From positions 1 through 42,444 of the IMG/VR virus record IMGVR_UViG_3300015265_000009: a stretch of 42,444 nucleotides of DNA. One strand, written 5' to 3'. The notes beneath the pieces were generated by a model. The model searched no databases and had not been told where the DNA came from. It saw only the letters and a list, made by a program, of their open reading frames with translations. Below are positions 25,189 to 33,203 of the stretch, piece by piece. Source of the DNA: a virus. The first letter of the stretch is position 1. Every line of letters begins with the position of its first letter. The position numbers were made by a program, and so were the translations under genes.

Positions 25189-26160
25189 TTAGCCAACCTT
25201 GACCATGTACCCGTTAGCAAGCAGCACTTCGTCAGTGTGACCCTGTGCGTTCAATGCCTCGCGGGTGTAGCCGGCTGCGGTCGCTTCGGCCGACATCTGA
25301 TACACAGGCGCGGCCAGTACGGCAGCAACGACGGCATGGTTCGGCAGTACTGGTAGACCCGGCAACGCGGCTGGTGCAACGGCCACTGCTGGGAGCACGG
25401 CAGCTACGGCCGGCATACCAGGCAACGCACCGGCAACGCCTGGCAGAGCCATTGGAGCCGGCAGCGTGGCGACCGCAGCAACTGCGGGCATACCCGGCAA
25501 CGATGGCGCGGCACCGACAGCGGGAAGTCCTGGCAGTGCGCCAGCACCAGCCGGAAGAACCATCGCAGGGGCTTGTGCCAGTAGTTCCGCAGCATCAGGG
25601 CCGCTAACGATCACAGGGCCGCTACCACACACTTCAACGATGTCAGGGTTCAGGTACAGGCCAGGCTTGTTGCTTGGTGCGTTGCCTTTCATGCTGCCGA
25701 TGACACGGATGAAATAGCCACGGGGTGCAAGGTTCGGATCCTTGATTTGGTCTTCAGGGCGGGCACGTCCAACATAGAACACACGCGGTAGATACGAACC
25801 GCCGAACTTCAGAACCCAATGGCCGGCGAAGCCTTCCTTCTCGCTGTTCTTCTTGCCGTTCTGGTCAACACCGTCGCCGTCCATCAGCTTCCACGAAAAG
25901 TTCGGGTGGGTGCAATTGCCCGCAGCGTCGAAGAAGTTCGGGAACGCAGCCTTGGCTTCAGCCTGCATCTGCGCATAGAACGGCATGAACAGCGGATCGT
26001 CTTTAGCGTAGGCCACCGCGAAGAAACCACGGCTTGCCGGTTGACCTGCGTTCGGGCCGGTCTTTACAGTCAGCGGTGCGCCGGTTTGGTTGTCTTTGGT
26101 TTGCAGTTCGAACAGGGAACCTTGAACGAAGCGACCAACAGGGGAAGTAAATGCAGTCAT
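25189..26160 (-). CDS. Single-stranded DNA-binding protein (DUF2815-like)
   Basis: A 323-aa protein. Residues 1 to about 190 match the phage DUF2815/T7 gp2.5-like SSB pattern: G-F-F-A-V-A-Y-A-K-D-D-P near the start, W-K-L-M-D-G-D-G and G-H-W-V-L-K-F-G-G-S-Y-L-P-R-V-F and R-G-Y-F-I-R-V-I-G. From about 195 to 285 a low-complexity hydrophobic array of A-L-P-G-L-P-A-V/A-L-P-G-M-P-A-V units replaces the acidic tail normal for SSBs. The last 35 residues (G-Y-T-R-E-A-L-N-A-Q-G-H-T-D) look like a small repeat motif. Overlaps the nuclease gene by 4 nt. Confidence 0.83.
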   Translation of the reverse strand: MTAFTSPVGRFVQGSLFELQTKDNQTGAPLTVKTGPNAGQPASRGFFAVAYAKDDPLFMPFYAQMQAEAKAAFPNFFDAAGNCTHPNFSWKLMDGDGVDQNGKKNSEKEGFAGHWVLKFGGSYLPRVFYVGRARPEDQIKDPNLAPRGYFIRVIGSMKGNAPSNKPGLYLNPDIVEVCGSGPVIVSGPDAAELLAQAPAMVLPAGAGALPGLPAVGAAPSLPGMPAVAAVATLPAPMALPGVAGALPGMPAVAAVLPAVAVAPAALPGLPVLPNHAVVAAVLAAPVYQMSAEATAAGYTREALNAQGHTDEVLLANGYMVKVG

Positions 26161-27293
26161 TGTGATAGTGCCTTTCTAAGTGAACGTTCGGTAAATGGTA
26201 CAAGTTTGCGACCGCCTGGCCGCGTCGTTATGAAGCGATCAACCAATGCAGGGTCCATCAGTTGCTTGACCTGTAGCGGTGTCTTGGCGTGCCGTGGTTT
26301 GGCGATGTCGACCCCCAGCACATCAGCGAGCGCAAGTATCTGCTGTTCGCCGTCTTCGGTGTAAACCGTCTTCGTGTTGCCATCGCCCATAGTCCAGTGC
26401 GGGTTGTGGCCGCCGTTGCGTAGAGCGTAGATAACCTGTTGCTCAAGCCCCGTGACCATCGTCTTCAGTGCCTGTTGTGCAGCCTTCAACCGGCGCAGTG
26501 CATCGCCCGCCGCTTCCGGCGTAAGGTCGTGTGGAACAGAACGCGCCGAGATATCCAACGCCACCAGACTTGCACGTTGAGCGGCAGGGCACGCGTGTCT
26601 TGCCGAACAATCGTTGCAATGGTCGCCGGCCCGTAATGGCGGGTTGGGAGCAACAACTTCGATTGCAGCGGCTCGCAACTGATTCCATATTGGTCGGAGC
26701 ATGGCAGCCTTGACCTTCCAATTGCGCACGACACCAGCACTAAAGCTGCGAGGCTGCACGATAACAATATCAACCGCGATGTCTTGTTCACTGTGACCGT
26801 CCAGAACGATGACGCCGGTTTGGTGAAGGAAGTCCAGCACGGCAGACACATAGATCGTCAGTTGCGGGTTCTCGAAAGCGTCAACAAACCGGAAGCCGTA
26901 CTTGTAATCCCACACGGTCAAGGTTCTGGTGACGGGGTTCCATGACCACGCGTCGGGGGTACCACCACACTGTGCGTGGATGTGCGCCGCAAGCAACGTC
27001 ATTTCCATGTATACCGGGTGACCGCCCGAGCGTTGGCGCAAGTCGTTCAGGTAGAGCTGCGCACCGTCAAGCATGTCGTCGTCGACTTCAACGCGGTTCG
27101 GTGCAACGACCCCTTCCGTTACAATGTAACCTTGCCCCATCATGTGGGCCACCCAGTGCCCCGCTATACCTTCTTCGCGCACCGTGTCGTTAACCAGTCC
27201 AGGCACTTCCGGGTACAGCGCACACATCTGCGCGTACCCGCGACACCCACCGGTTCCCCAAATCCATGCAGCTGATGGGCGGATGTCGTACAT
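26157..27293 (-). CDS. PD-(D/E)XK nuclease (DUF2800/RecB-like)
   Basis: A 378-aa protein. The nuclease core shows G-T-P-D-A-W-S-W followed by V-W-D-Y-K-Y-G, the D...DxK of the PD-(D/E)XK fold (about 107-127), as in DUF2800-type phage exonucleases. One Cys in the N-terminal G-G-C-R-G-Y plus H-C-N-D-C-S-A-R-H-A-C-P (about 230) could ligate an iron-sulfur cluster, as in RecB/AddB/Cas4 relatives; this is inference. It may process DNA ends for recombination with the adjacent SSB. ATG 27293, 2 nt after the upstream stop, is preferred over the extended frame. Confidence 0.78.
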   Translation of the reverse strand: MYDIRPSAAWIWGTGGCRGYAQMCALYPEVPGLVNDTVREEGIAGHWVAHMMGQGYIVTEGVVAPNRVEVDDDMLDGAQLYLNDLRQRSGGHPVYMEMTLLAAHIHAQCGGTPDAWSWNPVTRTLTVWDYKYGFRFVDAFENPQLTIYVSAVLDFLHQTGVIVLDGHSEQDIAVDIVIVQPRSFSAGVVRNWKVKAAMLRPIWNQLRAAAIEVVAPNPPLRAGDHCNDCSARHACPAAQRASLVALDISARSVPHDLTPEAAGDALRRLKAAQQALKTMVTGLEQQVIYALRNGGHNPHWTMGDGNTKTVYTEDGEQQILALADVLGVDIAKPRHAKTPLQVKQLMDPALVDRFITTRPGGRKLVPFTERSLRKALSQ

Positions 27294-27295
27294 GG

Positions 27296-28060
27296 TTACG
27301 CCCCGAGCGTCAGTTTGAACCACTTGTAGAACGGCTCAACGATATCAGCACGATGCGCCATGAGCGGGAGTTGTGGCGTCTGGGTTTCAGGATCGACCAA
27401 GCCGTAATGGGTCAAGCCGCGATTGAGTTCGTCGGTGGCTTTCTGGCCGAACTTGACGACGCACTGCGCAACGAACTGTGCGAACGATGGGTAATCCGTG
27501 ACTACGATTTCAGCGTCAGGGATCGGCAATACTGGCGGCAGGCTCGGCAACGCTGCTGCACCGGCTGGTAAGGTCGGAAGGGTCGATACAGTTGAAGGCC
27601 CTGCAACACTAGCAGTGATGGTGATAGGTGCGGTCGTTGGTAATGGTTGACCGATCAAGGATTTGTTCTGCGCGTTGATCTGATCGACCAAAGTCTTGTC
27701 AACACCCTTCTTCAGCTTCCAAGTACCGTTGGCAATCTTCGACTTGCCGGCGCTGTGGATGCGCACATCATACGGGTGGCCAGCGGTGTCCAGTTCTACG
27801 GCAGTGTTGGAAGATGCGACGGGCGCGGCAGTTGCACCAGAAGCGTTCGGCGTCAAAGGTGCCAAGGCAGAAGGCACAAGTGGTAGGGCGGGCAAGCCGT
27901 TTGGGACGTTGATTGCCGGGTTTGCCAGTTCGGTTGCAGTGAAGTTTTCGTTGTCGGCTTGGTCGATATAGAAGGTGGTGCCAAGGGCGAAGCGTACAGC
28001 GTCGTCCAGTTCTTTACGCAGAGCGATTGGGGATTGGGCCAGATCGATGGTCAGTTTCAT
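27296..28060 (-). CDS. Pro/Ala-rich replication-module protein
   Basis: A 254-aa product, first gene of the leftward replication operon. The N-terminal 40 residues, a middle segment H-P-Y-D-V-R-I-H-S-A-G-K-S-K-I and a C-terminal helical domain are separated by two Pro/Ala/Leu-rich linkers (P-A-L-P-L-V-P-S-A-L-A-P; L-P-T-L-P-A-G-A-A-A-L-P). These linkers resemble the array in the SSB two genes away. No enzymatic motif is visible. Possibly an SSB or nuclease partner. Confidence 0.7.
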   Translation of the reverse strand: MKLTIDLAQSPIALRKELDDAVRFALGTTFYIDQADNENFTATELANPAINVPNGLPALPLVPSALAPLTPNASGATAAPVASSNTAVELDTAGHPYDVRIHSAGKSKIANGTWKLKKGVDKTLVDQINAQNKSLIGQPLPTTAPITITASVAGPSTVSTLPTLPAGAAALPSLPPVLPIPDAEIVVTDYPSFAQFVAQCVVKFGQKATDELNRGLTHYGLVDPETQTPQLPLMAHRADIVEPFYKWFKLTLGA

Positions 28061-28083
28061 TTATGTTCTCTTTGGATTAGTGG

Positions 28084-28129
28084 TTGCAACGGGGAGCGAT
28101 GCTAATCATAATTTACGAATCGTGCAACC
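28084..28129. promoter_or_regulatory. Divergent control region with operator
   Basis: The 86-nt gap between the leftward (28060) and rightward (28147) operons holds an inverted repeat (GGTTGCA 28082-28088 / TGCAACC 28123-28129) that brackets the operator variant AATCATAATTTACGAAT (28104-28120). For the rightward operon TTGCAA (28084-28089), 17 nt and CATAAT (28107-28112) make a promoter overlapping the operator. A leftward promoter should also be here, but I see no convincing -10/-35 pair for it. Confidence 0.65.
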
Positions 28130-28146
28130 CCACCGGAGATAGAAAT

Positions 28147-28467
28147 ATGGAAAAGCATTCAATCAGCGTGAGTCAAACGGTGTACGACCAGATTCGTGGC
28201 ATGTCGCGCACAGCGATTCTATTGACCGTCACCCATGTAAACGTTGGAGATAGAATCACATTCAGCACATCAGACGAAGGTTCCGCAATTGATCGCTATA
28301 TAAGCCACATCGAAGCTGTCGATGCCGAACGAGCGTTGGTGTGTTTCGTTTGGCAGCTGCGTGACGCAACAAAGGCGTTGGTCCAATACTGCGATACAGC
28401 TGAAAGCGCAGAAGACTCGGTTAAAATGGTCGCGATCCTTGACATGCTGCGGGCACAGCTTAAATGA
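28147..28467 (+). CDS. Small protein, ASCH/DUF3850-like pattern possible
   Basis: A 106-aa product, first gene of the rightward early operon, starting M-E-K-H-S-I-S-V-S with GGAG upstream. The segment V-N-V-G-D-R-I-T-F-S-T-S-D followed by I-S-H-I-E-A and A-L-V-C-F-V resembles the small beta-barrel of ASCH/PUA-like RNA-binding domains, but the match is weak. The C-terminal half is helical. It overlaps the helicase start by 4 nt. Function unknown. Confidence 0.65.
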   Translation: MEKHSISVSQTVYDQIRGMSRTAILLTVTHVNVGDRITFSTSDEGSAIDRYISHIEAVDAERALVCFVWQLRDATKALVQYCDTAESAEDSVKMVAILDMLRAQLK

Positions 28468-30194
28468 CGATACTGCGCGCGTATCAACAGGAAGGGATAG
28501 GGCGCACCTATGATGCGTGGGACGCTGGTGCCAAGGCCGTCATGTACCGGCTAGCCTGCGGCATGGGCAAGACCCCGATCATAGGGCGCATCTGCGAAGA
28601 ACATGATGGCTGGGGGGTGGTCACCGCGCACCGTGGCGTGCTGGTCACGCAGATCAGTCAGCAGCTCGCACGGGAAGGTATTCGCCACCGGATCATAGGC
28701 AGCGAGGCGACCAAACGCCAGGCACGTAACAACCACTTGGAAGAGTTCGGCAAACAGTTCGTTGACCCACACAGCGGTTGGCATGCTGCCAGCGTCGACA
28801 CCCTGTACAAGATGAACCCGTTGGAAGATGTATTTCGCAAGTCAACCCGGTTCATCGGCGACGAAGCGCACCACTTCCTTAAGTTGAACAAGTGGGGTAA
28901 GGCCTACCATATGTTCAGCCACCCCGACCTGAAGGCACTGCTACCCACGGCCACACCGGCACGGGCTGACGGGATGGGGCTCGGTAGTCATGCAGACGGT
29001 ATCGCCGACGTATTGATAGAAGGGCCTGACCAGCGTTGGGGGATCGACAACGGCTATCTGACGGACTATCGGATATGGTGCCCGACTGCCAAAGACCTGG
29101 ACCTGAACGGGATTGACCTGAACAAAGAAGGTGACTTCAACCAGGCGCAACTGGCCAAGGCTATGGCGAAGTCAACGGCCATCGTCGGCGACATCGTATC
29201 GACGTACATGAAACACGCCATGGGTAAGCTTGGCGTGACGTTCGCCGTCGACGTGAGCGAAGCCAACAAGATCTGTACGGCGTTCAACCTGCACGGCGTG
29301 CCGGCTGCGGTGATCAGTGCCAAGACGCCCGAGGCTGAACGCAACCGGCTGTTGAAGGACTTCAGCGCACGCAAGCTGTGGCAGCTGGTCAACGTCGATC
29401 TGTTCGGCGAAGGGTTCGACCTGCCGGCTATCGAGTGCGTCAGCATGGGTCGTCCAACGGCATCGTGGCCATTGTTCGTGCAACAGTTCAACCGTGCGTT
29501 GCGCCTGATGATCAGCCGCTTCCTGATGAACGCGTGGGACACCTACCCGCCATTCCAGCGAAAACAGTTGATTGCCGAAAGCCCTAAGCCGTACGCCATG
29601 ATCTTCGACCACGTTGGCAACACCCTTCGCCACGGGTTACCTGACAAGCCGAAGCTGTTCAGCCTGGATCGACGGGCGAAGCGTGGCGGGCCGTCAGACG
29701 CCATCCCGATGATCAGTTGCCCCGACTGCGAAAACCCGTACGAGATTATAGAAGACCGTTGCCCGTACTGCGGCGCACCGAAGCCAATGCCGGACCCAGC
29801 CAACCGCAACGGCCCGAACTTGGTCGGCGGTGACATCTTCGAACTGTCACCCGAGACACGGGCCAAGATGCTTGCCGATGCGACCAAGGCCGCTAACGCA
29901 TGGGAACCCATACCGGCAGGCGCATCGCCCATGATAGTGGCGTCAAAGCAGAACGTCGGCCGTGCCCGCAGCCAGGCGCAGAAGCTGCTACGGCATTACG
30001 TCGGGTGGTGGGCGGGTCTGCACCGTGGCGAGTCGCAAGGCAAGATCGTTCGCCGGTTCTTCTACGAGTTCAACATTGACATGCTCGGGGCGTTCGCACT
30101 CGGCCGCCAAGACGCCGAGGAATTGACCGAACGAATTAAAGTAAAGCTTGCGGGAATCGTAATTAACGATTTAGAATCGGCCACCCAACCCTAA
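28464..30194 (+). CDS. DEAD/DEAH-box superfamily II helicase
   Basis: A 576-aa helicase. Motif I is C-G-M-G-K-T (32-37), motif II D-E-A-H (133-136), motif III T-A-T-P-A-R (162-167), and motif VI Q-Q-F-N-R-A-L-R (about 340). A Cys4 knuckle C-P-D-C ... C-P-Y-C (about 415-435) would bind zinc, and a C-terminal helical domain follows. Such enzymes are found beside phage polymerases and may unwind or remodel forks. The last 30 bases hold the promoter for the next gene. Confidence 0.9.
   Translation: MTILRAYQQEGIGRTYDAWDAGAKAVMYRLACGMGKTPIIGRICEEHDGWGVVTAHRGVLVTQISQQLAREGIRHRIIGSEATKRQARNNHLEEFGKQFVDPHSGWHAASVDTLYKMNPLEDVFRKSTRFIGDEAHHFLKLNKWGKAYHMFSHPDLKALLPTATPARADGMGLGSHADGIADVLIEGPDQRWGIDNGYLTDYRIWCPTAKDLDLNGIDLNKEGDFNQAQLAKAMAKSTAIVGDIVSTYMKHAMGKLGVTFAVDVSEANKICTAFNLHGVPAAVISAKTPEAERNRLLKDFSARKLWQLVNVDLFGEGFDLPAIECVSMGRPTASWPLFVQQFNRALRLMISRFLMNAWDTYPPFQRKQLIAESPKPYAMIFDHVGNTLRHGLPDKPKLFSLDRRAKRGGPSDAIPMISCPDCENPYEIIEDRCPYCGAPKPMPDPANRNGPNLVGGDIFELSPETRAKMLADATKAANAWEPIPAGASPMIVASKQNVGRARSQAQKLLRHYVGWWAGLHRGESQGKIVRRFFYEFNIDMLGAFALGRQDAEELTERIKVKLAGIVINDLESATQP
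30148..30177 (+). promoter_or_regulatory. Promoter with 17-bp operator
   Basis: TTGCGG (30148-30153), an 18-nt spacer and TAGAAT (30172-30177). The spacer contains AATCGTAATTAACGATT (30155-30171), whose 6-bp arms are perfectly inverted. It lies at the end of the helicase gene and would start the 30208 operon. Confidence 0.68.
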
Positions 30195-30207
30195 CGAGTA
30201 ATTTATT

Positions 30208-30939
30208 ATGACCCGTCCAGCAGATGCCACGCATGGTGGCCGCATCACAGGCTACTTCTACAAAGCTGACCCATTGGAACCTTTGAACTGGCTTAAATGG
30301 GTTGACAACGCATGGGTTGAAGTCGGCACCATTCCTGTTGGTACCATCAAGCCTTTGTGCGATGTACTCGATTACGCAACACCAACCATTGTTGACGCGC
30401 GCGTCCCCGAAGCGATCTTCAACAACTTCGGCAGTAACTGGCAGTGGGCGAGCATCGACTATCGCGGCGTGGCAAGGGTCCACACGTTTCAACCGTCGTT
30501 CACCGCTACCGGCCGTATCGAAATGCCGCGCGGTAAGCACAACAGCCAACCGGTTGAAGCGTTCGATAGGCTCGATGGTTCCGGCTTTCCGTTGTGGGTA
30601 AAGCGCAACCACAGGCAGCTATTGCGCTTGCCGACTGATCGATTTGGCCGCGCGTTGCCGCCCGGTGCAGATCCGGTTGAAGCGGCTGATGCTGCGATAA
30701 CCAACAACCTCGCATCAGCAATCGCCGCCGGCGTGTTTGCGAAAAGTATGGACAACCCTAAATACCAGATTGCCCGTAGCGAACGTTGCCGATGCACCAT
30801 TACACCGGAACAGGTCGCCGAACTTGTAAGCCGAGAACTTGGCATCGATATTGACGGTGACGGCGCGTTCAGCATACACGCGCATAACGAAGCCACGGGT
30901 TGGGCGCTTACTGTCGAATGGACGCGGGCGTTGTCATGA
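30208..30939 (+). CDS. Early protein of unknown function
   Basis: A 243-aa protein first in the operon behind the 30148 promoter. The N-terminal half is aromatic and beta-like (F-Y-K-A-D-P-L-E-P-L-N-W-L-K-W); residues about 110-130 hold G-S-G-F-P-L-W-V-K-R. Near the C-terminus I-D-I-D-G-D-G-A-F-S-I looks like a calcium-binding EF-hand loop but is single and could be coincidental. No family recognised. Confidence 0.68.
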   Translation: MTRPADATHGGRITGYFYKADPLEPLNWLKWVDNAWVEVGTIPVGTIKPLCDVLDYATPTIVDARVPEAIFNNFGSNWQWASIDYRGVARVHTFQPSFTATGRIEMPRGKHNSQPVEAFDRLDGSGFPLWVKRNHRQLLRLPTDRFGRALPPGADPVEAADAAITNNLASAIAAGVFAKSMDNPKYQIARSERCRCTITPEQVAELVSRELGIDIDGDGAFSIHAHNEATGWALTVEWTRALS

Positions 30940-31118
30940 GTCTGTTCAAAGGCATCAAGCCAGAAGGCGCAACGCACGTTTGGTATTACCCGAACGGTAC
31001 GCCGCGCGCATGGTTGCAGGTTGCCGAGTGGGTCTATTACTTCGCTGGCGACGGTAAGTGGGTAGCGATAGCCAAAGACATCAACACCCTTTCCGGTCGA
31101 TGGGAGCGCTACGCATGA
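30936..31118 (+). CDS. Small protein, unknown
   Basis: A 60-aa product beginning M-S-L-F-K-G-I-K-P-E-G-A-T-H-V in an ATGA overlap with the previous stop. Rich in Trp/Tyr (W-Y-Y-P-N-G, E-W-V-Y-Y-F), beta-like; probably a small folded early protein. No family recognised. Confidence 0.65.
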   Translation: MSLFKGIKPEGATHVWYYPNGTPRAWLQVAEWVYYFAGDGKWVAIAKDINTLSGRWERYA

Positions 31119-31615
31119 GTCTGATCCGGGAAGTGTTTTACGAGTACGGTCTACCCTTCCACGTCGCGGTTGAGCTTGAACGCCGCATGGGCCTGGAAGG
31201 ATCGACCGGTGACGCCAAAGACCCAGGCGTTGGCCATAGCGAGGCGTACGCGCAGTCTCAAGTGATGCTTGAGGCGCCGAAGTTCGAATGTCGGTTGTTC
31301 CGCAATAACGTTGGTGCCTTCAAAGACGAGGCGGGTGGGTTCGTACGGTACGGCCTGGCCAATGAATCGAAGCAGCGTAACAAGCGGCTGAAGTCGTCCG
31401 ATCTGGTTGGGTGGCGCCGCCGCGTGATCACGCCTGCGATGGTTCCGCCGCAAGGGTTGCTGATCGGCCAGGCCGTACTGCGCGAAATGAAGGAACCCGG
31501 TTGGATCTACACGGGCGACGAACACGAAGAAGCGCAATTGCGCTGGCTTCAACTTGGACTATCAGACGGATGTGACGCGGCGTTCGCGACAGGTCCGGGG
31601 AGCTTCTTACCATGA
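31115..31615 (+). CDS. VRR-NUC-like nuclease
   Basis: A 166-aa protein. The order E-C-R-L-F-R-N-N-V-G-A-F, R-Y-G-L-A-N-E-S, S-S-D-L-V-G-W and V-L-R-E-M-K-E-P-G-W is the VRR-NUC (PD-(D/E)XK) pattern, with D and E-x-K as metal ligands at about 95 and 123-125. These nucleases cut branched DNA, so the protein is a candidate junction resolvase working with the helicase and polymerase. Starts in an ATGA overlap. Confidence 0.82.
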   Translation: MSLIREVFYEYGLPFHVAVELERRMGLEGSTGDAKDPGVGHSEAYAQSQVMLEAPKFECRLFRNNVGAFKDEAGGFVRYGLANESKQRNKRLKSSDLVGWRRRVITPAMVPPQGLLIGQAVLREMKEPGWIYTGDEHEEAQLRWLQLGLSDGCDAAFATGPGSFLP

Positions 31616-31920
31616 ACGGTCAAGTCATGTTGTACGGTACTGACGGTTTCCCGACGTTCCGTGTCAGCTTCGAAAAGGTCGGCGGATACGCAAAGCTGAA
31701 CGCCGAAGAAGTGACGGGTTGGTATTCAAAAGATGAACCGTGCAGCTTTCAGCAAGCCTGCTCGCTTGACGTGAAGTGGGATGGCGATGCGCACTGCAAC
31801 ATGGGCGACAGCGACGGCTATATGTACTTCGGCGGCGTGCATGACATGGCCAAGCATTGCAACTGTTTCCAGGTGATGTACGCAATGGGCGAATGGCTGC
31901 ACGGTGGTTTCCCAACATAA
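31612..31920 (+). CDS. Small Cys/Asp-rich protein
   Basis: A 102-aa product, coupled by ATGA overlap with the VRR-NUC gene. It contains several Cys and His (C-S-F-Q-Q-A-C-S, A-H-C-N-M-G-D-S-D, A-K-H-C-N-C-F) that could bind a metal, and is aromatic and acidic. Function unknown. Confidence 0.62.
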   Translation: MNGQVMLYGTDGFPTFRVSFEKVGGYAKLNAEEVTGWYSKDEPCSFQQACSLDVKWDGDAHCNMGDSDGYMYFGGVHDMAKHCNCFQVMYAMGEWLHGGFPT

Positions 31921-32129
31921 TGCATCCAGCGTACAACCAAGGCCGCAAAGCACGTAGACAGGATGTGTCCTACGAAGACCGCCCGTATGCGCGCAGAAGT
32001 CTTGCCTGCACGTGGTGGTCCGCTGGGTGGAACGATGCGGATTTGAAATGTACTACTACATCAACCGAACAACACGAATGGTCAGAGTTGAATCAGACCC
32101 CATCAGTTTCGATGGTTGGGAGCTGGTAA
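31920..32129 (+). CDS. RMF/CrpP-like small protein (copy 1)
   Basis: A 69-aa frame overlapping the previous stop by one base. Residues 1-42 follow the ribosome modulation factor/CrpP pattern: Y-N-Q-G-R-K-A, a basic stretch, R-P-Y, then W-W-S-A-G-W-N-D-A. Known RMF binds the 30S/50S to form dimers; the phage role is not proven. From residue 43 the frame is shared with a different gene (32048) in another frame, and the C-terminal part may be extra sequence. Confidence 0.58.
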   Translation: MHPAYNQGRKARRQDVSYEDRPYARRSLACTWWSAGWNDADLKCTTTSTEQHEWSELNQTPSVSMVGSW

Positions 32130-32194
32130 GCCTTGACGACTGGAACGCCTTTCGGGTCGAAACTTTCAACATGAAAAGGTCTAAACGCAAATGA
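32048..32194 (+). CDS. Small protein overlapping the RMF-like ORF
   Basis: A 48-aa ORF (M-Y-Y-Y-I-N-R-T-T-R-M-V-R-V at the start, S-F-D-G-W-E-L-V near the middle) that overlaps the 31920 ORF by 82 nt in another frame and ends in ATGA with the ParB-like gene. The beta-like sequence looks more protein-like than the overlapped frame; both may be expressed. Function unknown. Confidence 0.55.
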   Translation: MYYYINRTTRMVRVESDPISFDGWELVSLDDWNAFRVETFNMKRSKRK

Positions 32195-32997
32195 GCCAAC
32201 CAACTTTCCGATCCATGCGAGGCGACGGCACTGTCAAGCGCGGCGAAGCGAACAGCATCCGCCTGGAAGACATCCATGAACTGCCGGGGTTCAACATCAT
32301 CCGTGACTACACGTCGCCAAAATACCAACAGGACGTCGACGCGCTGGTCGCGTACCTTGAGGCGGGCGGCACCGTTGAAGCGCTGGAAGTGCGCCCACGT
32401 GCTGAAGGTGGCGTGTGGGTTGTGCAAGGCCATACCCGCCGCTTCGCTTACCAAAAAATGGATGCACGTGGCACTTTGATGCGCACCCCGAGTGCTGACG
32501 ACCCGACGGTTTTGGAAGCGTGGATACCGATCAAACCCTTTGTTGGGAATGACGCCGACCAACTTCTACGGCAGGCCACCAGCACAAAACGTGCGGAAGT
32601 TGATCCGCTCGGGCTTGGCCGCGTTTACAACAAACTGTTGGCGATGGGCTGGACCGTCAAACAGATCGCCGAACGAAGTGGGGAGAAGGTTCCGACCATC
32701 AAGCGCATTCTTGACCTGGCTGCCGGCAACCATGACGTGCATGAAATGGTGAAGGCCGGCGAAGTATCGCCAACCATCGCAGCGGCGGCCGTACGCACCC
32801 ACGGTGACGCAGCCGGCCCGGTGCTGGCCGAACAGTTGACCCAGGCCAAGGCGAGCGGCAAGAAGCGCGTTACGGCGGCGGTCGTCAAGCTGACGTTCGA
32901 TGAATGGTTTGCCGGTTGGGCCGAAGGTCAAGATGGTGGGGATGCGTACCGCGACCTATTCGGCATTGTTTGGGCTGCTGCACGGGCGGGCAAATGA
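32191..32997 (+). CDS. ParB-like nuclease/DNA-binding protein
   Basis: A 268-aa protein. The N-terminal 20-110 region has a ParB/Srx-type fold pattern (D-I-H-E-L-P-G-F-N-I-I, V-W-V-V-Q-G-H-T-R-R-F-A-Y with the G-H-x-R-R motif); residues about 125-200 contain a helix-turn-helix (V-K-Q-I-A-E-R-S-G-E-K-V-P-T-I-K-R-I-L-D-L). Such proteins bind DNA, sometimes as CTP-dependent spreaders or nucleases. It might be a regulator or organiser of early phage DNA. It overlaps the next small gene by 4 nt. Confidence 0.8.
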   Translation: MSQPTFRSMRGDGTVKRGEANSIRLEDIHELPGFNIIRDYTSPKYQQDVDALVAYLEAGGTVEALEVRPRAEGGVWVVQGHTRRFAYQKMDARGTLMRTPSADDPTVLEAWIPIKPFVGNDADQLLRQATSTKRAEVDPLGLGRVYNKLLAMGWTVKQIAERSGEKVPTIKRILDLAAGNHDVHEMVKAGEVSPTIAAAAVRTHGDAAGPVLAEQLTQAKASGKKRVTAAVVKLTFDEWFAGWAEGQDGGDAYRDLFGIVWAAARAGK

Positions 32998-33137
32998 AGA
33001 CGATCAGCGAAAGCCGTTGGTTCGACGAAGGGTGTAAGGCACATGAGCGCGGCGAAGGTCTGGACGCCAACCCGTACGCTGAAGGTTCACCGAAGTGGTA
33101 CATCTGGAACGAAGGCTATAAAAGCGTTACACAGTAA
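32994..33137 (+). CDS. RMF/CrpP-like small protein (copy 2)
   Basis: A 47-aa product coupled to the ParB-like gene (ATGA). Its pattern F-D-E-G-C-K-A-H-E-R-G then N-P-Y and W-Y-I-W-N-E-G-Y matches the G-A-G ... P-Y ... W-G-Y/W layout of ribosome modulation factor-like proteins. The protein is probably small and basic-acidic mixed. Function inferred only from the pattern. Confidence 0.68.
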   Translation: MKTISESRWFDEGCKAHERGEGLDANPYAEGSPKWYIWNEGYKSVTQ

Positions 33138-33178
33138 CAAACTGGACACCTAACCATAACTAACGTACGATCCGCCGT

Positions 33179-33195
33179 AACCGTAATTAATGAGG
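33179..33195 (+). promoter_or_regulatory. Degenerate operator before the TetR-like gene
   Basis: AACCGTAATTAATGAGG matches the 17-bp operator at 13 of 17 positions. It is just upstream of the TetR-like ATG at 33204 and includes its SD (GAGG). If bound it could give autoregulation; the promoter itself is not clear. Confidence 0.45.
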
Positions 33196-33203
33196 CTTTA
33201 CCG

